Shown: positions 1 through 10,129, counted from the stretch's first letter. The stretch is 64,000 nucleotides of DNA from Halorientalis regularis (GCF_023698535.1 NZ_JALJCL010000001.1:1-64000); one strand, 5' to 3'. Notes: generated by a model not told the origin, from the sequence alone. A program made the numbers and translations.

Positions 1-151
1 CGCCGTCGATGTCGGTCGTGGTTCGCTCGATCAGCGCCTCGTAGTCGTCGATGCCGTAGGTCTGCATGAACTCCCAGACGTTCGTCGATTCGACGAACGC
101 CTGGCTCGGCTCGTGGACGATCTCGTCCATCTCCGCAATCGAGTCTGTCAT
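1..151 (-). CDS. AMP-dependent acyl-CoA synthetase, N-terminal fragment (cut by window edge)
   Basis: Only the first 50 residues lie in the window, beginning MTDSIAEMDEIVHEPSQAFV and followed by a 'VWEFMQTYGIDDYEALIERT' segment. This resembles the N-terminal region that precedes the AMP-binding domain in haloarchaeal acetyl/acyl-CoA synthetases. Such enzymes activate a carboxylic acid with ATP and CoA. The catalytic domain lies outside, so substrate and integrity cannot be judged. It is the last visible gene of the minus-strand acyl-CoA operon, 29 bp after the MaoC gene. The ATG at 149-151 is the obvious start. The operon therefore encodes two acyl-CoA synthetases, one at each end. Confidence 0.6.
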   Translation of the reverse strand, partial: MTDSIAEMDEIVHEPSQAFVESTNVWEFMQTYGIDDYEALIERTTTDIDG

Positions 152-180
152 GATACTAAAATTCTGAATTCGGGAAGCTG

Positions 181-645
181 TTACTCGGTGTGTTCGCGTT
201 TCAGTGAGAGTGCGGTGCGGTCGAACTCACAGACGAGTTGTTCCTCGTCGCCGTTCACCTTGTACACCTCGACGTGCATTGTGACGATGCCGCGTTCGCC
301 GTCGCTGGTCTCGCGCTTGTCGGTCACGGTCGACTGGACGCGGATCGTGTCGCCGTGGAAGAGGGGATTCGGGTGTTCGACGTTGTCGTACGAGAGGTTC
401 GCGACGATGGTCCCGTCGGTTGTGTCCGGAATCGTCAGCCCGACGGCCAGACTCATCGTGTAGAGGCCGTTGACCAGTCGCTCGCCGAACTCGGTGTCGG
501 CCGCGAACTCGGCGTCGAGGTGCAGCGGCTGCTGGTTCATCGTCATGTCGCAGAACTGCTGGTTGTCGCTCTCGCTAACCGTCCGGCGTTTCCCGTGTTC
601 GATGGTCTCGCCGACCTCGAACTCCTCGTAGTACTTCCCTGTCAT
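181..645 (-). CDS. MaoC family dehydratase
   Basis: This 154-residue protein has the single hot-dog fold length of MaoC/R-hydratase proteins. It shows the typical N-terminal 'YYEEFEVGETIEHGKRRTV' start, then 'MNQQPLHLDAEFA', in which the Asp/His pair matches the hydratase 2 motif, and 'LVNGLYTMSLAVGL'. Family members hydrate enoyl-CoA esters. It lies 15 bp after the carboxyltransferase gene in the same operon, so a role hydrating the product of the carboxylase or dehydrogenase step is reasonable. The substrate is inferred from context only. Confidence 0.85.
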   Translation of the reverse strand: MTGKYYEEFEVGETIEHGKRRTVSESDNQQFCDMTMNQQPLHLDAEFAADTEFGERLVNGLYTMSLAVGLTIPDTTDGTIVANLSYDNVEHPNPLFHGDTIRVQSTVTDKRETSDGERGIVTMHVEVYKVNGDEEQLVCEFDRTALSLKREHTE

Positions 646-660
646 TGTCTCTCTCGTGTG

Positions 661-2376
661 TTAGAGAATCGTGCCGTGTTTCTTGTCCGGCAGGTCCTTC
701 TCGACGGTCTCGTAGAACGCGAAGCGGTTCGACAGCTCTTCTCGGAGATCGCTGGGCGGGACGATCTCGTCGATGACGACCTCGCTGGCCATTCGGTGGA
801 TGTCGATGTCCTCGCGGTACTCCTCGCGGAGTTCCTGTTCGCGTTTTGCGCGTTCTTCTTCGTCATCGATCTCCGAGAGTTTCCGGGCGTAGACGGCGTT
901 GATCGCCGCTTCCGGCCCCATGATCGCGATCTCACCGCTGGGCAGGCCGAGGGTCGATTCGGGGTCGTAGGCCGGGCCGGACATCGCGTAGATGCCCGCG
1001 CCGTAGGCCTTCCTGACGACGACGGACTGTTTGGGAACCGTCGCTGAGGACGTGGCGTAGATCATCTTCTTGCCCTGTTCGAGGATCCCCTCCTTCTCGA
1101 CGCCGGAGCCGGCCATGAAGCCGGGGGTGTCACAGAGATACAACAGCGGGATGTTGTAGGCGTCGCAGGTCCAGATGAACTGAGCCGCCTTCTCGGCGGC
1201 GTCAGGGAAGATCGCACCGGCCCGGTGGTTGGGCTGGTTCGCGACGATCCCTATGGGTCGGCCGTCGATCCGGGCAAACGAGGTGATGATCTCCTTGCCG
1301 TATTCGGGTCGCAGTTCGAGCGTCGAGCCGGCGTCGACCACCCGGTCGATCACGTCGAACATATCGTAACCCTTGTTCGGCTCCTGGGGAACGACGGCGT
1401 CGATCCCCTCCGGGGAGAGCTTCGGCGCAGCGCCGCTGGTCTGTGGTGGGTCCTCGTCGGCGTTGTCGGGCAGGTAGCCGATGAGTTTGGCGACGAGTTC
1501 GCGTGCGTGTTCTTCGTCGTCGGCGACGAGGTCGGCACTCCCTGAATACTGGGCGTGGACATCAGGGCCACCCAAGTCTTCGAGGCTGATCTCCTCGCCG
1601 GTGACCATTTCGACCATCCGGGGACTGGCGATCGCCATCGCGCTCATACCTCGGACCATGACGGTGAAGTCCGCGAACACTGGGGTGTAGGCCGCACCGG
1701 CAATAGAGGGCCCGTACAGCACGCAGATCTGTGGCACCCGACCCGAGAGCATCGAGTGGTTGTAGTAATACTTCCCGATGCCCTCGCGGTTGGCGAAAAA
1801 GCCCGTCTGCTGGTCGATCCGGCCGCCCGAAGAATCCATCAGGTAGAGGACGGGCCGTCCCGTTTTCAGAGCCCGTTGTTGCATCCGCAGGAACTTCTCG
1901 ACGCCCTTGGAGGCCATCGACCCGCGTTTGACCGTGTAGTCGTTGGCCATGAAGTGCAGGTCCCGGCCCTCGAACTCCGCGGCCCCGGTGATGAGCCCGT
2001 CGGCCGGGAGCTGGTCGTCGGAGTCGAACTCCGCGAACGTTCCGTCCTCGAACAGGAAGTCGTCGCCGAACCACAGGTCGACCCGGTCCCGAACGAAGAG
2101 TTTGCCCTGCTCGGGCAACTGCTCTTTGTACTTTTCGGGACCGCCTTCGAGGATCTCCTCGATCTCCTCGATCAGGCTCTCCTCGCGCTCGGTCGGGCCG
2201 AGGTCGTCCGCGCGCCGTTCGGCCGCCTCGCGCTCGTCGCCGTCGTAGGTCGCGCTGCCGATCTCCTCGCCGCTGTCGACGACGAGGATCACGTCGTCCT
2301 CGAAGTGCGTCGCCAGCGCCTCCGCGATCGCCTCTGCCTCCGATTCGGTCGTGTCGTCCGAGATTCTGATGCGCAT
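661..2376 (-). CDS. Acyl-CoA carboxylase carboxyltransferase (beta) subunit with an N-terminal extension
   Basis: Residues about 75-571 form a complete acetyl/propionyl/methylcrotonyl-CoA carboxyltransferase: 'LEGGPEKYKEQLPEQGKL' at the front, two crotonase-like halves, 'YGPSIAGAAYTPVFADF', 'VTGEEISLEDLGG' and 'DTPGFMAGSGVEKEG'. It transfers CO2 from carboxybiotin to an acyl-CoA. The first 70 or so residues are extra: they open with MRIRISDDTTESEAEAIAEA and are strongly acidic, weakly like the small epsilon/PccX subunit that is a separate gene in some relatives. The start follows the biotin carboxylase stop by 2 bp, with a GGAGGA Shine-Dalgarno inside the upstream gene. The substrate (propionyl-, methylcrotonyl- or another acyl-CoA) is undetermined. 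Confidence 0.9.
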   Translation of the reverse strand: MRIRISDDTTESEAEAIAEALATHFEDDVILVVDSGEEIGSATYDGDEREAAERRADDLGPTEREESLIEEIEEILEGGPEKYKEQLPEQGKLFVRDRVDLWFGDDFLFEDGTFAEFDSDDQLPADGLITGAAEFEGRDLHFMANDYTVKRGSMASKGVEKFLRMQQRALKTGRPVLYLMDSSGGRIDQQTGFFANREGIGKYYYNHSMLSGRVPQICVLYGPSIAGAAYTPVFADFTVMVRGMSAMAIASPRMVEMVTGEEISLEDLGGPDVHAQYSGSADLVADDEEHARELVAKLIGYLPDNADEDPPQTSGAAPKLSPEGIDAVVPQEPNKGYDMFDVIDRVVDAGSTLELRPEYGKEIITSFARIDGRPIGIVANQPNHRAGAIFPDAAEKAAQFIWTCDAYNIPLLYLCDTPGFMAGSGVEKEGILEQGKKMIYATSSATVPKQSVVVRKAYGAGIYAMSGPAYDPESTLGLPSGEIAIMGPEAAINAVYARKLSEIDDEEERAKREQELREEYREDIDIHRMASEVVIDEIVPPSDLREELSNRFAFYETVEKDLPDKKHGTIL

Positions 2377-2378
2377 GA

Positions 2379-4160
2379 TTACTCCTCCAGAACGACGAGG
2401 GTGTCGCCCATGTCCACCGAGTCGCCCTCCGCGACTGGGACCGATGCGACGGTCCCGCCGGTCGACGCCACCACGTCGTTTTCCATCTTCATCGCTTCCA
2501 GCACGCAGACGACGTCGCCCGCCGCGACCTCGTCGCCGGGGTCGACCGCCACCGACAGGACAGTGCCCTGCATCTCGGCCGTGATCGCGCCCGAGGCGGC
2601 CACGTCCGCCGCGGCGCTTCCGGACGAGCCACCGCCGGAACTCCCGCCGCTCGATCCGCCGCCGTCGCCGCCCCGCGGGGTCCGTGGAAGGTCGTCCTCG
2701 ACGACTACGTCGAAGCGCTTCCCGTCGACCTCCACGGCGATTTCGTCGGTCGACGCCGACGGCGTGTCGCCGCCGACCGCGTCGGCACCCCAGCGCTCGA
2801 CGGCCGCGTCGAGGGCCTCGTCGTCGAGCTCTTCATCGAGGTACTTCGTGGTGTGATCGCCGCCGACGAACCGCTCGTCGTCGAGCATCAGCAGGTGGAA
2901 CGGGATCGTCGTGTGGACGCCCTCGACAGTGAAGTGGTCCAGGGCACGCTTCGACCGGTCCAGACAGTGGTCGCGGTCCTCGCCGGTGACGATCAGCTTC
3001 GCGATCATCGAGTCGTAGTCGCCGCCGATCTCGTCGCCCTGCGCGACCGCGTGATCGAGGCGGACACCGATACTGCTCGGGGGCTCGTACGTTTCGAGCG
3101 GTCCCGGCGTCGGCGCGAAGTCCTCGGCCGGGTTCTCCGCGTTGATCCGGTACTCGACGGCGTGACCCTCGATCTCCACGTCGTCCTGTGCGAAGTCGAG
3201 TTCCTCGTCCGCGGCGACACGCAGCTGCCAGCGAACGATGTCGATCCCGGTTACTTCCTCGGTGACGGTGTGTTCGACCTGGATTCGGGTGTTGACCTCC
3301 ATGAAGTAGAACTCGCCGTCCTCGACGAGGAACTCGACTGTGCCGGCGTTGGTGTAGCCGGCTTCCCGGACGCCCTGGCGAGCGGCCTCGCCAATCTCCT
3401 CGCGCAGCTCGGCGTCCAGCGCAGGGCTTGGGGCCTCTTCGATGACCTTCTGTTGGCGGCGCTGGAGCGAGCAGTCGCGTTCGCCTAGATGCCGGACGTT
3501 GCCGTGTTCGTCCGCGAGCACCTGCACCTCGATGTGTTTGGGGGCTTCGAGGTACTTTTCTACGTAGACCGAGTCGTTGTCGAAGTAGGCCTCGCCCTCG
3601 CGCTTTGCGCTTTCCAGCGCGTCCTCGACTTCAGCCTCGCTTCGGACGATCTTCATTCCGCGGCCGCCACCGCCGCCCTCTGCCTTGATCGCGATGGGAT
3701 AGCCGTACTCCTCGCCCAACTGGCGTACTTCTTCGGGGTCGTCGACGGGGTCGGTCGTCCCGGGGACGACCGGGACACCAGCCTCCTGCATGACGGTCCG
3801 GGCTTTTGTCTTCTCGCCCAGCGTCTCCATCGCGTCGCTTGGCGGGCCGACCCAGGTGATGCCGTCGGCGGCCTCGACCCGGGCGGCGAACGCGGCGTTC
3901 TCCGCGAGGAAGCCGTAGCCGGGGTGGATCGCGTCGGCGTCCGCTCGCTGTGCCACGTCGACGATCTCCGCCTGGTCGAGGTAGGACTCGCTGGCCGGCG
4001 GGGGGCCGACGTTGTAGGCCTCGTCGGCGTACTCAACGTGGCCGCCGTTGCGGTCGGCGTCGCTGTAGACGGCGACCGTCTCGATGCCCAGTTCTTCACA
4101 TGCCGCCATCACGCGGACCGCGATTTCCCCGCGGTTGGCGACGAGAACTTTCCCGAACAT
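2379..4160 (-). CDS. Acyl-CoA carboxylase alpha subunit (biotin carboxylase plus biotin carrier)
   Basis: A 593-residue protein from [17 protein letters not shown]. It carries an N-terminal biotin carboxylase domain, an ATP-grasp region ('[14 protein letters not shown]', '[19 protein letters not shown]'), a Gly/Ser linker near residues 500-520 and a C-terminal biotinyl domain whose 'EAMKMEN' motif contains the biotinylated Lys. It carboxylates its own biotin with bicarbonate and ATP and hands it to the downstream carboxyltransferase. The open frame continues 33 codons upstream, but that part lies inside the preceding gene; the ATG at 4158-4160 overlaps the dehydrogenase stop as TGATG, so it is the coupled start. 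Confidence 0.92.
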   Translation of the reverse strand: MFGKVLVANRGEIAVRVMAACEELGIETVAVYSDADRNGGHVEYADEAYNVGPPPASESYLDQAEIVDVAQRADADAIHPGYGFLAENAAFAARVEAADGITWVGPPSDAMETLGEKTKARTVMQEAGVPVVPGTTDPVDDPEEVRQLGEEYGYPIAIKAEGGGGGRGMKIVRSEAEVEDALESAKREGEAYFDNDSVYVEKYLEAPKHIEVQVLADEHGNVRHLGERDCSLQRRQQKVIEEAPSPALDAELREEIGEAARQGVREAGYTNAGTVEFLVEDGEFYFMEVNTRIQVEHTVTEEVTGIDIVRWQLRVAADEELDFAQDDVEIEGHAVEYRINAENPAEDFAPTPGPLETYEPPSSIGVRLDHAVAQGDEIGGDYDSMIAKLIVTGEDRDHCLDRSKRALDHFTVEGVHTTIPFHLLMLDDERFVGGDHTTKYLDEELDDEALDAAVERWGADAVGGDTPSASTDEIAVEVDGKRFDVVVEDDLPRTPRGGDGGGSSGGSSGGGSSGSAAADVAASGAITAEMQGTVLSVAVDPGDEVAAGDVVCVLEAMKMENDVVASTGGTVASVPVAEGDSVDMGDTLVVLEE

Positions 4161-5326
4161 CAGTAGGACTTGGGGAAGCCGAGTTCCTGGCTGATGTGGT
4201 TGTACGCCATCTGCTGGGAGACCGGTGCTAGACGGGTGAGGTTGATCTCGCGCCACCACCGCTCCACGTCGTACTCCTTGGCGTAGCCCCAGCCACCAAA
4301 GGCCTGCATCGACTGCTTGACGGCCTCGATACCGGCTTCGACGGCCGTTGCCTTCGCGACGTTTGTCTCGTAGCCACAGGGCTCGCCGTTATCGTAAAGC
4401 CACTCTGCCTTCTGGCGCATCAGCGTAGCCGTCTCCATGCGTGCGTAGGCCTTGGTGATGGGGAACGAGACCGCCTGGTGTTCGCCGACGGGGCGCCCGA
4501 ACACCTCGCGGTCGTTAGCGTACTCGATGGCCTGGTCGGCGGCGAGTTTGCCGATGCCGGTCCCGGCGGCCGCAAAGCCGATGCGTTCGGGGTTGAGCAT
4601 CGATACGAGCGCGGGCCAGCCCTCGTCTTCCGTGCCGAGCAGGTCGTCTTCGTGGACGCGCACGTCCTCGAAGAAGACCTCACAGGATTTGGAGTAGTTG
4701 ATACCGTGTTTGGGAATTGGCGACACGTCGATCCCGGGGGCGTCCATGTCGACGATGAACAGGCTGATACCGTCGGTGCCTTTTTCAACTTCCTCGCGGG
4801 GTGTCGTGCGGGTGACGAGGATCATGTTGTCGGCCCGATCGGAGAAGGTGATCCAGGCTTTCTGGCCGTTGAGGACATACTCGTCGCCGTCTTTCTCGGC
4901 CCGGGTCGCGACGTTCAGCGTGTTCGTCCCGGCTTCGGGTTCGGTGATGCCGATGGAGAAGTTGCGCTTTCCATCGGCGATGTCGGGCAGATAGGTTTGC
5001 TTTTGATCCTCGGTGCCGTTCTGTTGGATACCGACGGCGGCCATGCCCGCGGTGAGTACCAGGTACCAGGTGCCGGCCATGCCACAGCCCTCGGCACAGA
5101 GCGTCTCCATGGCCAGGCCCATCTCCTGCATGCCCATGTCGGCACCCCCGTACTCCTCGGGGACCAGCAGGCCGTGGAAGCCCGCCTCGGCCAGTTCGTC
5201 CCAGAACGCCTCGGAAAATTCGCCTTGCTCTTCTTTTTTTCGCCAGTGCTCCGGTCCGTACTCGGCCGCCACGTCTGCCGCGGTCGACCGAATCATCGAA
5301 CGTTCTGCCGTGGATTCGAAGTTCAT
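4160..5326 (-). CDS. Acyl-CoA dehydrogenase
   Basis: A 388-residue flavoprotein of usual family length. It contains '[23 protein letters not shown]' (flavin/substrate region), '[13 protein letters not shown]', and the C-terminal '[20 protein letters not shown]', matching the 'GG.GY..E.P..R..RD' signature. It makes an alpha,beta-double bond in an acyl-CoA thioester and passes electrons to ETF. In operon order it follows an acyl-CoA synthetase and precedes the carboxylase, as in the isovaleryl-CoA/methylcrotonyl-CoA or citronellyl/geranyl-CoA routes. An AT-rich patch (gatatataat) directly abuts the ATG, 34 bp after the upstream stop. Substrate unknown. Confidence 0.92.
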   Translation of the reverse strand: MNFESTAERSMIRSTAADVAAEYGPEHWRKKEEQGEFSEAFWDELAEAGFHGLLVPEEYGGADMGMQEMGLAMETLCAEGCGMAGTWYLVLTAGMAAVGIQQNGTEDQKQTYLPDIADGKRNFSIGITEPEAGTNTLNVATRAEKDGDEYVLNGQKAWITFSDRADNMILVTRTTPREEVEKGTDGISLFIVDMDAPGIDVSPIPKHGINYSKSCEVFFEDVRVHEDDLLGTEDEGWPALVSMLNPERIGFAAAGTGIGKLAADQAIEYANDREVFGRPVGEHQAVSFPITKAYARMETATLMRQKAEWLYDNGEPCGYETNVAKATAVEAGIEAVKQSMQAFGGWGYAKEYDVERWWREINLTRLAPVSQQMAYNHISQELGFPKSY

Positions 5327-5360
5327 TGATATATAATATTGCGGCTCTGCTCAGCAAGCG

Positions 5361-7043
5361 TCAGGGCTCAACGTCGGCTTCTTCCTCGGCTTCGTCCTGG
5401 AGTTCGGTCCGGCGGATCTTGCCCGTCACCGTCTTGGGCAGTTCATCACGGAACTCGATCTCGCGTGGGTACTCGTGGGCCGAGAGTTCCTCTTTTACGT
5501 GGTTCTGGATGTCCTCCGCGAGACCATCGGACGGCTCCGACCCCTCGCTCGGAACGACATAGGCCTTGACGATGTTGCCCCGTTCTTCGTGGGGTTTAGG
5601 GACGACCGCTGCCTCGGCAACGGCCTCGTGTTCGCCCAGCGAACTCTCGACTTCAAAGGGACCAATCCGGTAGCCCGACGAGAGGATCACGTCGTCGGCC
5701 CGCCCCTCGAACCAGAAGTAGCCGTCTTCGTCTTTGTGTGCCAGGTCGCCCGAGAGATACCACTCGCCGTCGGGGCCGTCGACGAAGGCCTTCCGGGTCT
5801 TCTCGGGTTTCTCCCAGAACTCGGCGAAGAAACACGGGTAGTCCCCACGCTGGGCGATCTCGCCGGTTTCGCCAGGTTCCATGACCTCACCCGTCTCGGG
5901 GTCGACGATGTCGGCTTCGATGCCGGGCAGTGGTTTGCCCATCGACCCCGGCCGGAGATCCATCGTCGGATAGTTGTTGATAATCATATTCCCGGTCTCG
6001 GTCTGGCCGTACGTATCGAGGATGGTGACGCCGAGTTCCTCCTCGCCCCACTCGACGACGCCGGCGCTGAGTGGTTCACCGATCGAGAGGGCATGTCGCA
6101 GGTCAAGATTGGCGTCGTCGAGTACCTCTTCGTTCTCCCGAAGCATCCGGTAGGCCGTCGGGACCGAGAACAGGACGTTGATCGGGTACTCGTCGAGTAA
6201 GTCGGCCCACTCCTCGGGGTCGAACTCGCCCTCGTAGGTGAACAGTGAGGTGCCCCAGAACCACGCGCCGAGCGTGTTGATCGCACCCGTCAGCCAGCCA
6301 AGGTCGCCGGTCGACCAGTAGAGGTCCCCGTCTTGGAGGTCGACGGCGTACTTCTGGGTCGCCGCGACGCCGGCGATCCAGCGCTGTTTGTGGAGGACGC
6401 CCTTGGCGAGGCCGGTCGTTCCAGACGTGTAGTACAGCAGAGCATCGTCTTCACCGCCGGTTTCGGCAACCTCGTACTCAGTACTCGCCTCGTCCAGCGC
6501 GGTGTTGAAGACCACGTCGTCGGCCGGTGCACCACCGCCGCGGTCGACGGTGATCACGTGTTCGACTGCTGGCGCGTCGTCCAGTGCGTCTTCGACCGTA
6601 TCACGGTTGTCCGTCGTCGTGACGAGGACCTTGGCGTCGCAGTCGTCCAGGCGGTAGGAGATTCCATCGGGGCCAAATCGTTCGTTGACGCTTCCCCAGA
6701 CGGCGCCGTGTTTGAGCGTCCCGACCAGCGCCACGTAGTGTTCGGGGATTCGGGGCATGTACGAGAACACCCGGTCGCCCTGCTCGACGCCGAGATCGTC
6801 GAGGACGTGGGCGAACTGGCTCGACCGATCGGCGAGTTCCCAGAAGGTCATCGTCGTCAGTTCCCCGTCGGTTCCGACTTGATAGAGCGCGACCTGTCCA
6901 CGGTCGGTCGCGTGGCGGTCGGCGACCTCGTGCCCGATGTTCAGTTCGTTCGGCGCATCCCAGTCGGCTTCCGCGTAGATGTCGTCCCACGAGAACTCTT
7001 CCCGAACCGTTTCGTAGTCCGTGAGGTTGTGGCTAGTCACCAT
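5361..7043 (-). CDS. AMP-forming acyl-CoA synthetase (acetate/medium-chain type)
   Basis: A 560-residue ANL-superfamily enzyme. It has the P-loop-like 'YYTSGTTGLAKGVLHK', the adenylate motif 'DTYGQTETGN', 'GEWYLSGDLAHKDEDGYFWFEGRADDVI' and the C-terminal catalytic Lys motif 'PKTVTGKIRR'. It makes acyl-CoA from a carboxylate, ATP and CoA. The frame is open for 27 more codons upstream, but a TATA box at 7067-7076 places transcription start at about 7043, so I take the ATG at 7041-7043 as a leaderless start. It is the first gene of the operon and presumably supplies its substrate. Confidence 0.92.
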   Translation of the reverse strand: MVTSHNLTDYETVREEFSWDDIYAEADWDAPNELNIGHEVADRHATDRGQVALYQVGTDGELTTMTFWELADRSSQFAHVLDDLGVEQGDRVFSYMPRIPEHYVALVGTLKHGAVWGSVNERFGPDGISYRLDDCDAKVLVTTTDNRDTVEDALDDAPAVEHVITVDRGGGAPADDVVFNTALDEASTEYEVAETGGEDDALLYYTSGTTGLAKGVLHKQRWIAGVAATQKYAVDLQDGDLYWSTGDLGWLTGAINTLGAWFWGTSLFTYEGEFDPEEWADLLDEYPINVLFSVPTAYRMLRENEEVLDDANLDLRHALSIGEPLSAGVVEWGEEELGVTILDTYGQTETGNMIINNYPTMDLRPGSMGKPLPGIEADIVDPETGEVMEPGETGEIAQRGDYPCFFAEFWEKPEKTRKAFVDGPDGEWYLSGDLAHKDEDGYFWFEGRADDVILSSGYRIGPFEVESSLGEHEAVAEAAVVPKPHEERGNIVKAYVVPSEGSEPSDGLAEDIQNHVKEELSAHEYPREIEFRDELPKTVTGKIRRTELQDEAEEEADVEP

Positions 7044-7066
7044 ACACCGCTCGGAATAGTGTCCCC

Positions 7067-7076
7067 TTATATAAAT
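7067..7076 (-). promoter_or_regulatory. TATA box of the acyl-CoA operon
   Basis: The plus-strand sequence ttatataaat is centred 28 bp upstream of the ATG at 7043, the spacing for a haloarchaeal promoter that yields a leaderless mRNA. The whole 7044-7253 stretch is AT-rich, unlike the surrounding GC-rich DNA, and also holds U-rich sequence suitable for terminating the upstream UbiD-like gene. Confidence 0.7.
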
Positions 7077-7253
7077 GCACCGTAAAATTTTATTGTTATA
7101 GTTATTGGAAGAAATATGAGCCAATATTCTTTGAGGGAAATAATAGACCGACGTATTGCGTAAACAGAAGCGTTTTCGATATATTCGTATATTTTTATTT
7201 TCAAAGTAATTCTAACGAGGGATTGCAACCTTGATGAAGTCAGGTAGCAAAAC

Positions 7254-8624
7254 TCAGCTGGTAGTTTCTTCGTTCCACAGCGCCAATGCCGTATCGCGGA
7301 CGACGCTCGGGAACGAGTTCTCGAACGTGACACGTGGTGCGATGTACGTATCCTCCCAGCGCGGATCCCAAGCTGCATTGACGTACACGCGAGACCCCGT
7401 CTCGCCGTCCCGTCTGTACCGGGGGCGTGTCGCCGCAGGCGCGTCCGGATCGCTAAAAATCCAGTCGCGAGCGGGGTGGGCCTTCAGCCAGATGTCGGCC
7501 AGAACACGGCCGAAGTCCTGTGGTGGGACGTCCTCGTCGACGATGACGACGGTATCGAACAGCGACGAGAACGAGAAGAGAATGTTGGCAAGTTGCCACT
7601 CAAACCCAGCATAGAGGACATCGCTGGCCACAAAACAGACACCAAGTTCGGCTTCCGCCGGCACGAGAATCCACTCCACGGGCGAGATGCCCCAGTAGTT
7701 GTTGACTCGGTGGTAAAGTGCCGCAGCCGTCGTCAACCCCGTGAGCTGGAGATCGTCAGCGAGCGGCCGGCCGACTGGGGTGACGGGAACGACCGGATCG
7801 TCGGTGGTGAGGACACGCTCGACTGACAGCGAGAGCGACTCACTTTTGGTAACGTACTCCCAGGCTTCTCGACGGTCGGACCGGAAGTCCGGCTGTCGGT
7901 CGGTAATCTTCGTCTCGACGACGATCTCCGTCGTACTCGGGACGAGTCCGCCGTTCGTCGGCACGAGCGGGACGGCGCTGGCCACCCCACAGGATTGAAT
8001 CGGCGTGTCGACGCGCTCGGTGACGGCAAGCAGGTACGCAGCCGTGATAGCTGCCGGCGGGACGCCGAGGGTGATCGTGATCGTTGCGTCGTCGCTTAGG
8101 AGCGACTGTAAGGAATCGGGCACGCGGACCCTGAGTTTTTCACCACTCACAACCGAGCCATGGATCGGCGCCCAATGTGTCCCGTCAGCCGTTGCAACCG
8201 ACGCAACACCGAGTGTCAGCGCGGGCCACGTGTCGGCCTCCCCCTGTGGCAATTGTACTTCCTGTACGTCTGCATCTGTCCCCGACGCCGACTGCCCCGT
8301 ATAGGTCGGGTCCGGGTCCACGGCGCCCGGTCCGAGATCGCTGATCCGCTCCAGGAGGTCGACGAGTGTCGCGTCGGGATCCAACCCGAGTCCGAGCGAG
8401 AGTCGCGACCACGGTTGAGCGTCGCGTTGCTGCATCAGATCCGCGCCACTGAACACTCCGCTGACCAGATCGACCCCGTTGGAGCGCTCGAACTGGAGGG
8501 CCGGGCCGCTCGCACGAAGCGCCTCACCAGCGAGGACATCGACCGGAACGTCGAATGGCCCGTCGAGGTGCACGAGATCGTCGTCGCCGGCCAGTCCCTG
8601 GACGTACTGCGCAAACGGAATCAT
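7254..8624 (-). CDS. UbiD-like protein, probably catalytically degenerate
   Basis: A 456-residue protein recognisable as a UbiD relative by its C-terminal half ('TVVIVDEDVPPQDFGRVLADI', like the VDEDIDP region of UbiD) and by 'PTNGGLVPSTTEIVVETKI', aligning with the VPA.AE.VLEG segment. The EGPFG..GY block that follows in true UbiD enzymes and supplies a catalytic Glu is absent: here the segment reads DRQPDFRSDRREAW. It probably does not decarboxylate with prenylated FMN and may be a structural partner of the upstream UbiD. Its start overlaps the stop of that gene by ATGA, so the two are translationally coupled. Confidence 0.65.
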   Translation of the reverse strand: MIPFAQYVQGLAGDDDLVHLDGPFDVPVDVLAGEALRASGPALQFERSNGVDLVSGVFSGADLMQQRDAQPWSRLSLGLGLDPDATLVDLLERISDLGPGAVDPDPTYTGQSASGTDADVQEVQLPQGEADTWPALTLGVASVATADGTHWAPIHGSVVSGEKLRVRVPDSLQSLLSDDATITITLGVPPAAITAAYLLAVTERVDTPIQSCGVASAVPLVPTNGGLVPSTTEIVVETKITDRQPDFRSDRREAWEYVTKSESLSLSVERVLTTDDPVVPVTPVGRPLADDLQLTGLTTAAALYHRVNNYWGISPVEWILVPAEAELGVCFVASDVLYAGFEWQLANILFSFSSLFDTVVIVDEDVPPQDFGRVLADIWLKAHPARDWIFSDPDAPAATRPRYRRDGETGSRVYVNAAWDPRWEDTYIAPRVTFENSFPSVVRDTALALWNEETTS

Positions 8625-10126
8625 CGTGACTCGCCCTCCCGCTCGTCGAGGCGGTCGAAGCGTCCAGCGTCTAGTCCGGCCTCGACCAGGCGTTCCTGGG
8701 CTTGTTTCCGGGTTTCGGCGGCCGAAGTCGATTCCTTCGGGTCACCATCGGTTGTCGCATCGATGTAAGCTTTGGCAGTCTTGGCCTTCGAGGTTCCCAC
8801 ATCTGCGCTCCCTTTCTCGTCGGGCGTCTGGTAGATGTTGAGCGGGACTTTTGGCATCCGTTCGACACCGAATTGGTGGAAATCGGCATCCGGATCGGCG
8901 TCGAGTGCGATCGTCGAAAGCACCGCTCGTGGGTTGTGCGGATCAACATCGGCATCGACGAACACAAAGAAGTCGATATGGAGCATTCCCCACGTCGTGA
9001 AGATAAAGTTCGCGAGCTCGTGGAGGTATCCCGGGTAGGGACAGTCCGTCGAAATAACCCAGACGGTTCGTGACGTAAACTGCCACGGAACCGCCATTTC
9101 GACATCGAAACCGGCGGCCCTGAGCCCGACCGTCGCGTCGGGCCCGGCCGCCGCGACTCGGAGTGTGCTCGAAGAGTTTTGCCCATATCCGACGCCGGTT
9201 CCCTCGACGCAGAAGGGGAGACGTGGTTCTCGTCGGTGCGTAATCGCGTCAACCTCGAACACCGGCATGGACCGACGTGGCCCGTTCATGTACCCGAAGT
9301 AGTCCCCGAACGGGCCCTCGTCAAGACGATCCGCAGGGCGAACGTGCCCTTCGAGCACCAACTCGGCCGTCGCCGGGACGTACAGGTCACTCGTCTCGCA
9401 CTCGACGAGAGTTACGGGCCCGTTCTTGAGTCCACCCGCGAAGGCAGCTTCACTCCGACCGGACGGAATCCACATATCCGCAGTGCACTCGACAGTGGGT
9501 TCCGCGCCGATGACGACTGCGATCGGCATCGGTTCGTCCCGTGGTTCGTAGTCATAGTAGTACCGGTTAGGGACCTGCTCGCCGGCCAGTAACAGCAGAC
9601 TGGCCTGCGAATCGTCGTGGAGCATCATCCGATGGCTCGACCAGCGCCCCCACTCCGTGTCGGGATCCGGTGCGACGATCGTGTGGAGGTTCGAGTATCG
9701 CCCCCCGTCACCCTCGTGAATGTACGGCCACGGAAACGAGAGGAGGTCGACGTCACCGCCCGTCCGGATCGTCGTTTTGCAGGGGGCGTCCTGTCGGTCG
9801 ACGAGTCGCGGCTCCGTCGGTGTGTGGAGTCGGTCGATGACACGGTCGTAGTACGTGCGCCCCGAGAGTCCCGCCGAAAACCCCAGCGCACGAGCAAAGT
9901 GGTCCCACGGACGGGAACGGGGGCCGCGGTACGGATCACCGACCAGCTTCGTCTCCGTTTCCAGCCCTGCGATCGACTGGAAAAAGGGAATCGGCCCATC
10001 ACGGACATTAGCGAGCATCGTCACTGCACTGGCTTCGAGGTCCCATGATACCGACTCCTCGAACGTCCGAATCCAGCCATCCGCAGCGAGCAGGTCGAGA
10101 TAGTCGCGAAACGAGTTGGCAGCCAT
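8621..10126 (-). CDS. UbiD family decarboxylase (prenylated-FMN dependent)
   Basis: A 501-residue protein of full UbiD length with conserved blocks: 'YSNLHTIVAPDPDTEWGRWS' and 'SHRMMLHD' (prFMN/metal-binding region), 'VPATAELVLEGHVRPADR', and the catalytic 'DEGPFGDYFGYM'. Family members reversibly decarboxylate aromatic or alpha,beta-unsaturated acids using prFMN made by UbiX. No UbiX gene is nearby. The C-terminal 80 residues are charged and Ala/Lys-rich, longer than the usual core. It starts 3 bp after the 164-residue protein gene. The substrate cannot be named from sequence. Confidence 0.88.
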   Translation of the reverse strand: MAANSFRDYLDLLAADGWIRTFEESVSWDLEASAVTMLANVRDGPIPFFQSIAGLETETKLVGDPYRGPRSRPWDHFARALGFSAGLSGRTYYDRVIDRLHTPTEPRLVDRQDAPCKTTIRTGGDVDLLSFPWPYIHEGDGGRYSNLHTIVAPDPDTEWGRWSSHRMMLHDDSQASLLLLAGEQVPNRYYYDYEPRDEPMPIAVVIGAEPTVECTADMWIPSGRSEAAFAGGLKNGPVTLVECETSDLYVPATAELVLEGHVRPADRLDEGPFGDYFGYMNGPRRSMPVFEVDAITHRREPRLPFCVEGTGVGYGQNSSSTLRVAAAGPDATVGLRAAGFDVEMAVPWQFTSRTVWVISTDCPYPGYLHELANFIFTTWGMLHIDFFVFVDADVDPHNPRAVLSTIALDADPDADFHQFGVERMPKVPLNIYQTPDEKGSADVGTSKAKTAKAYIDATTDGDPKESTSAAETRKQAQERLVEAGLDAGRFDRLDEREGESR

Positions 10127-10129
10127 TGG

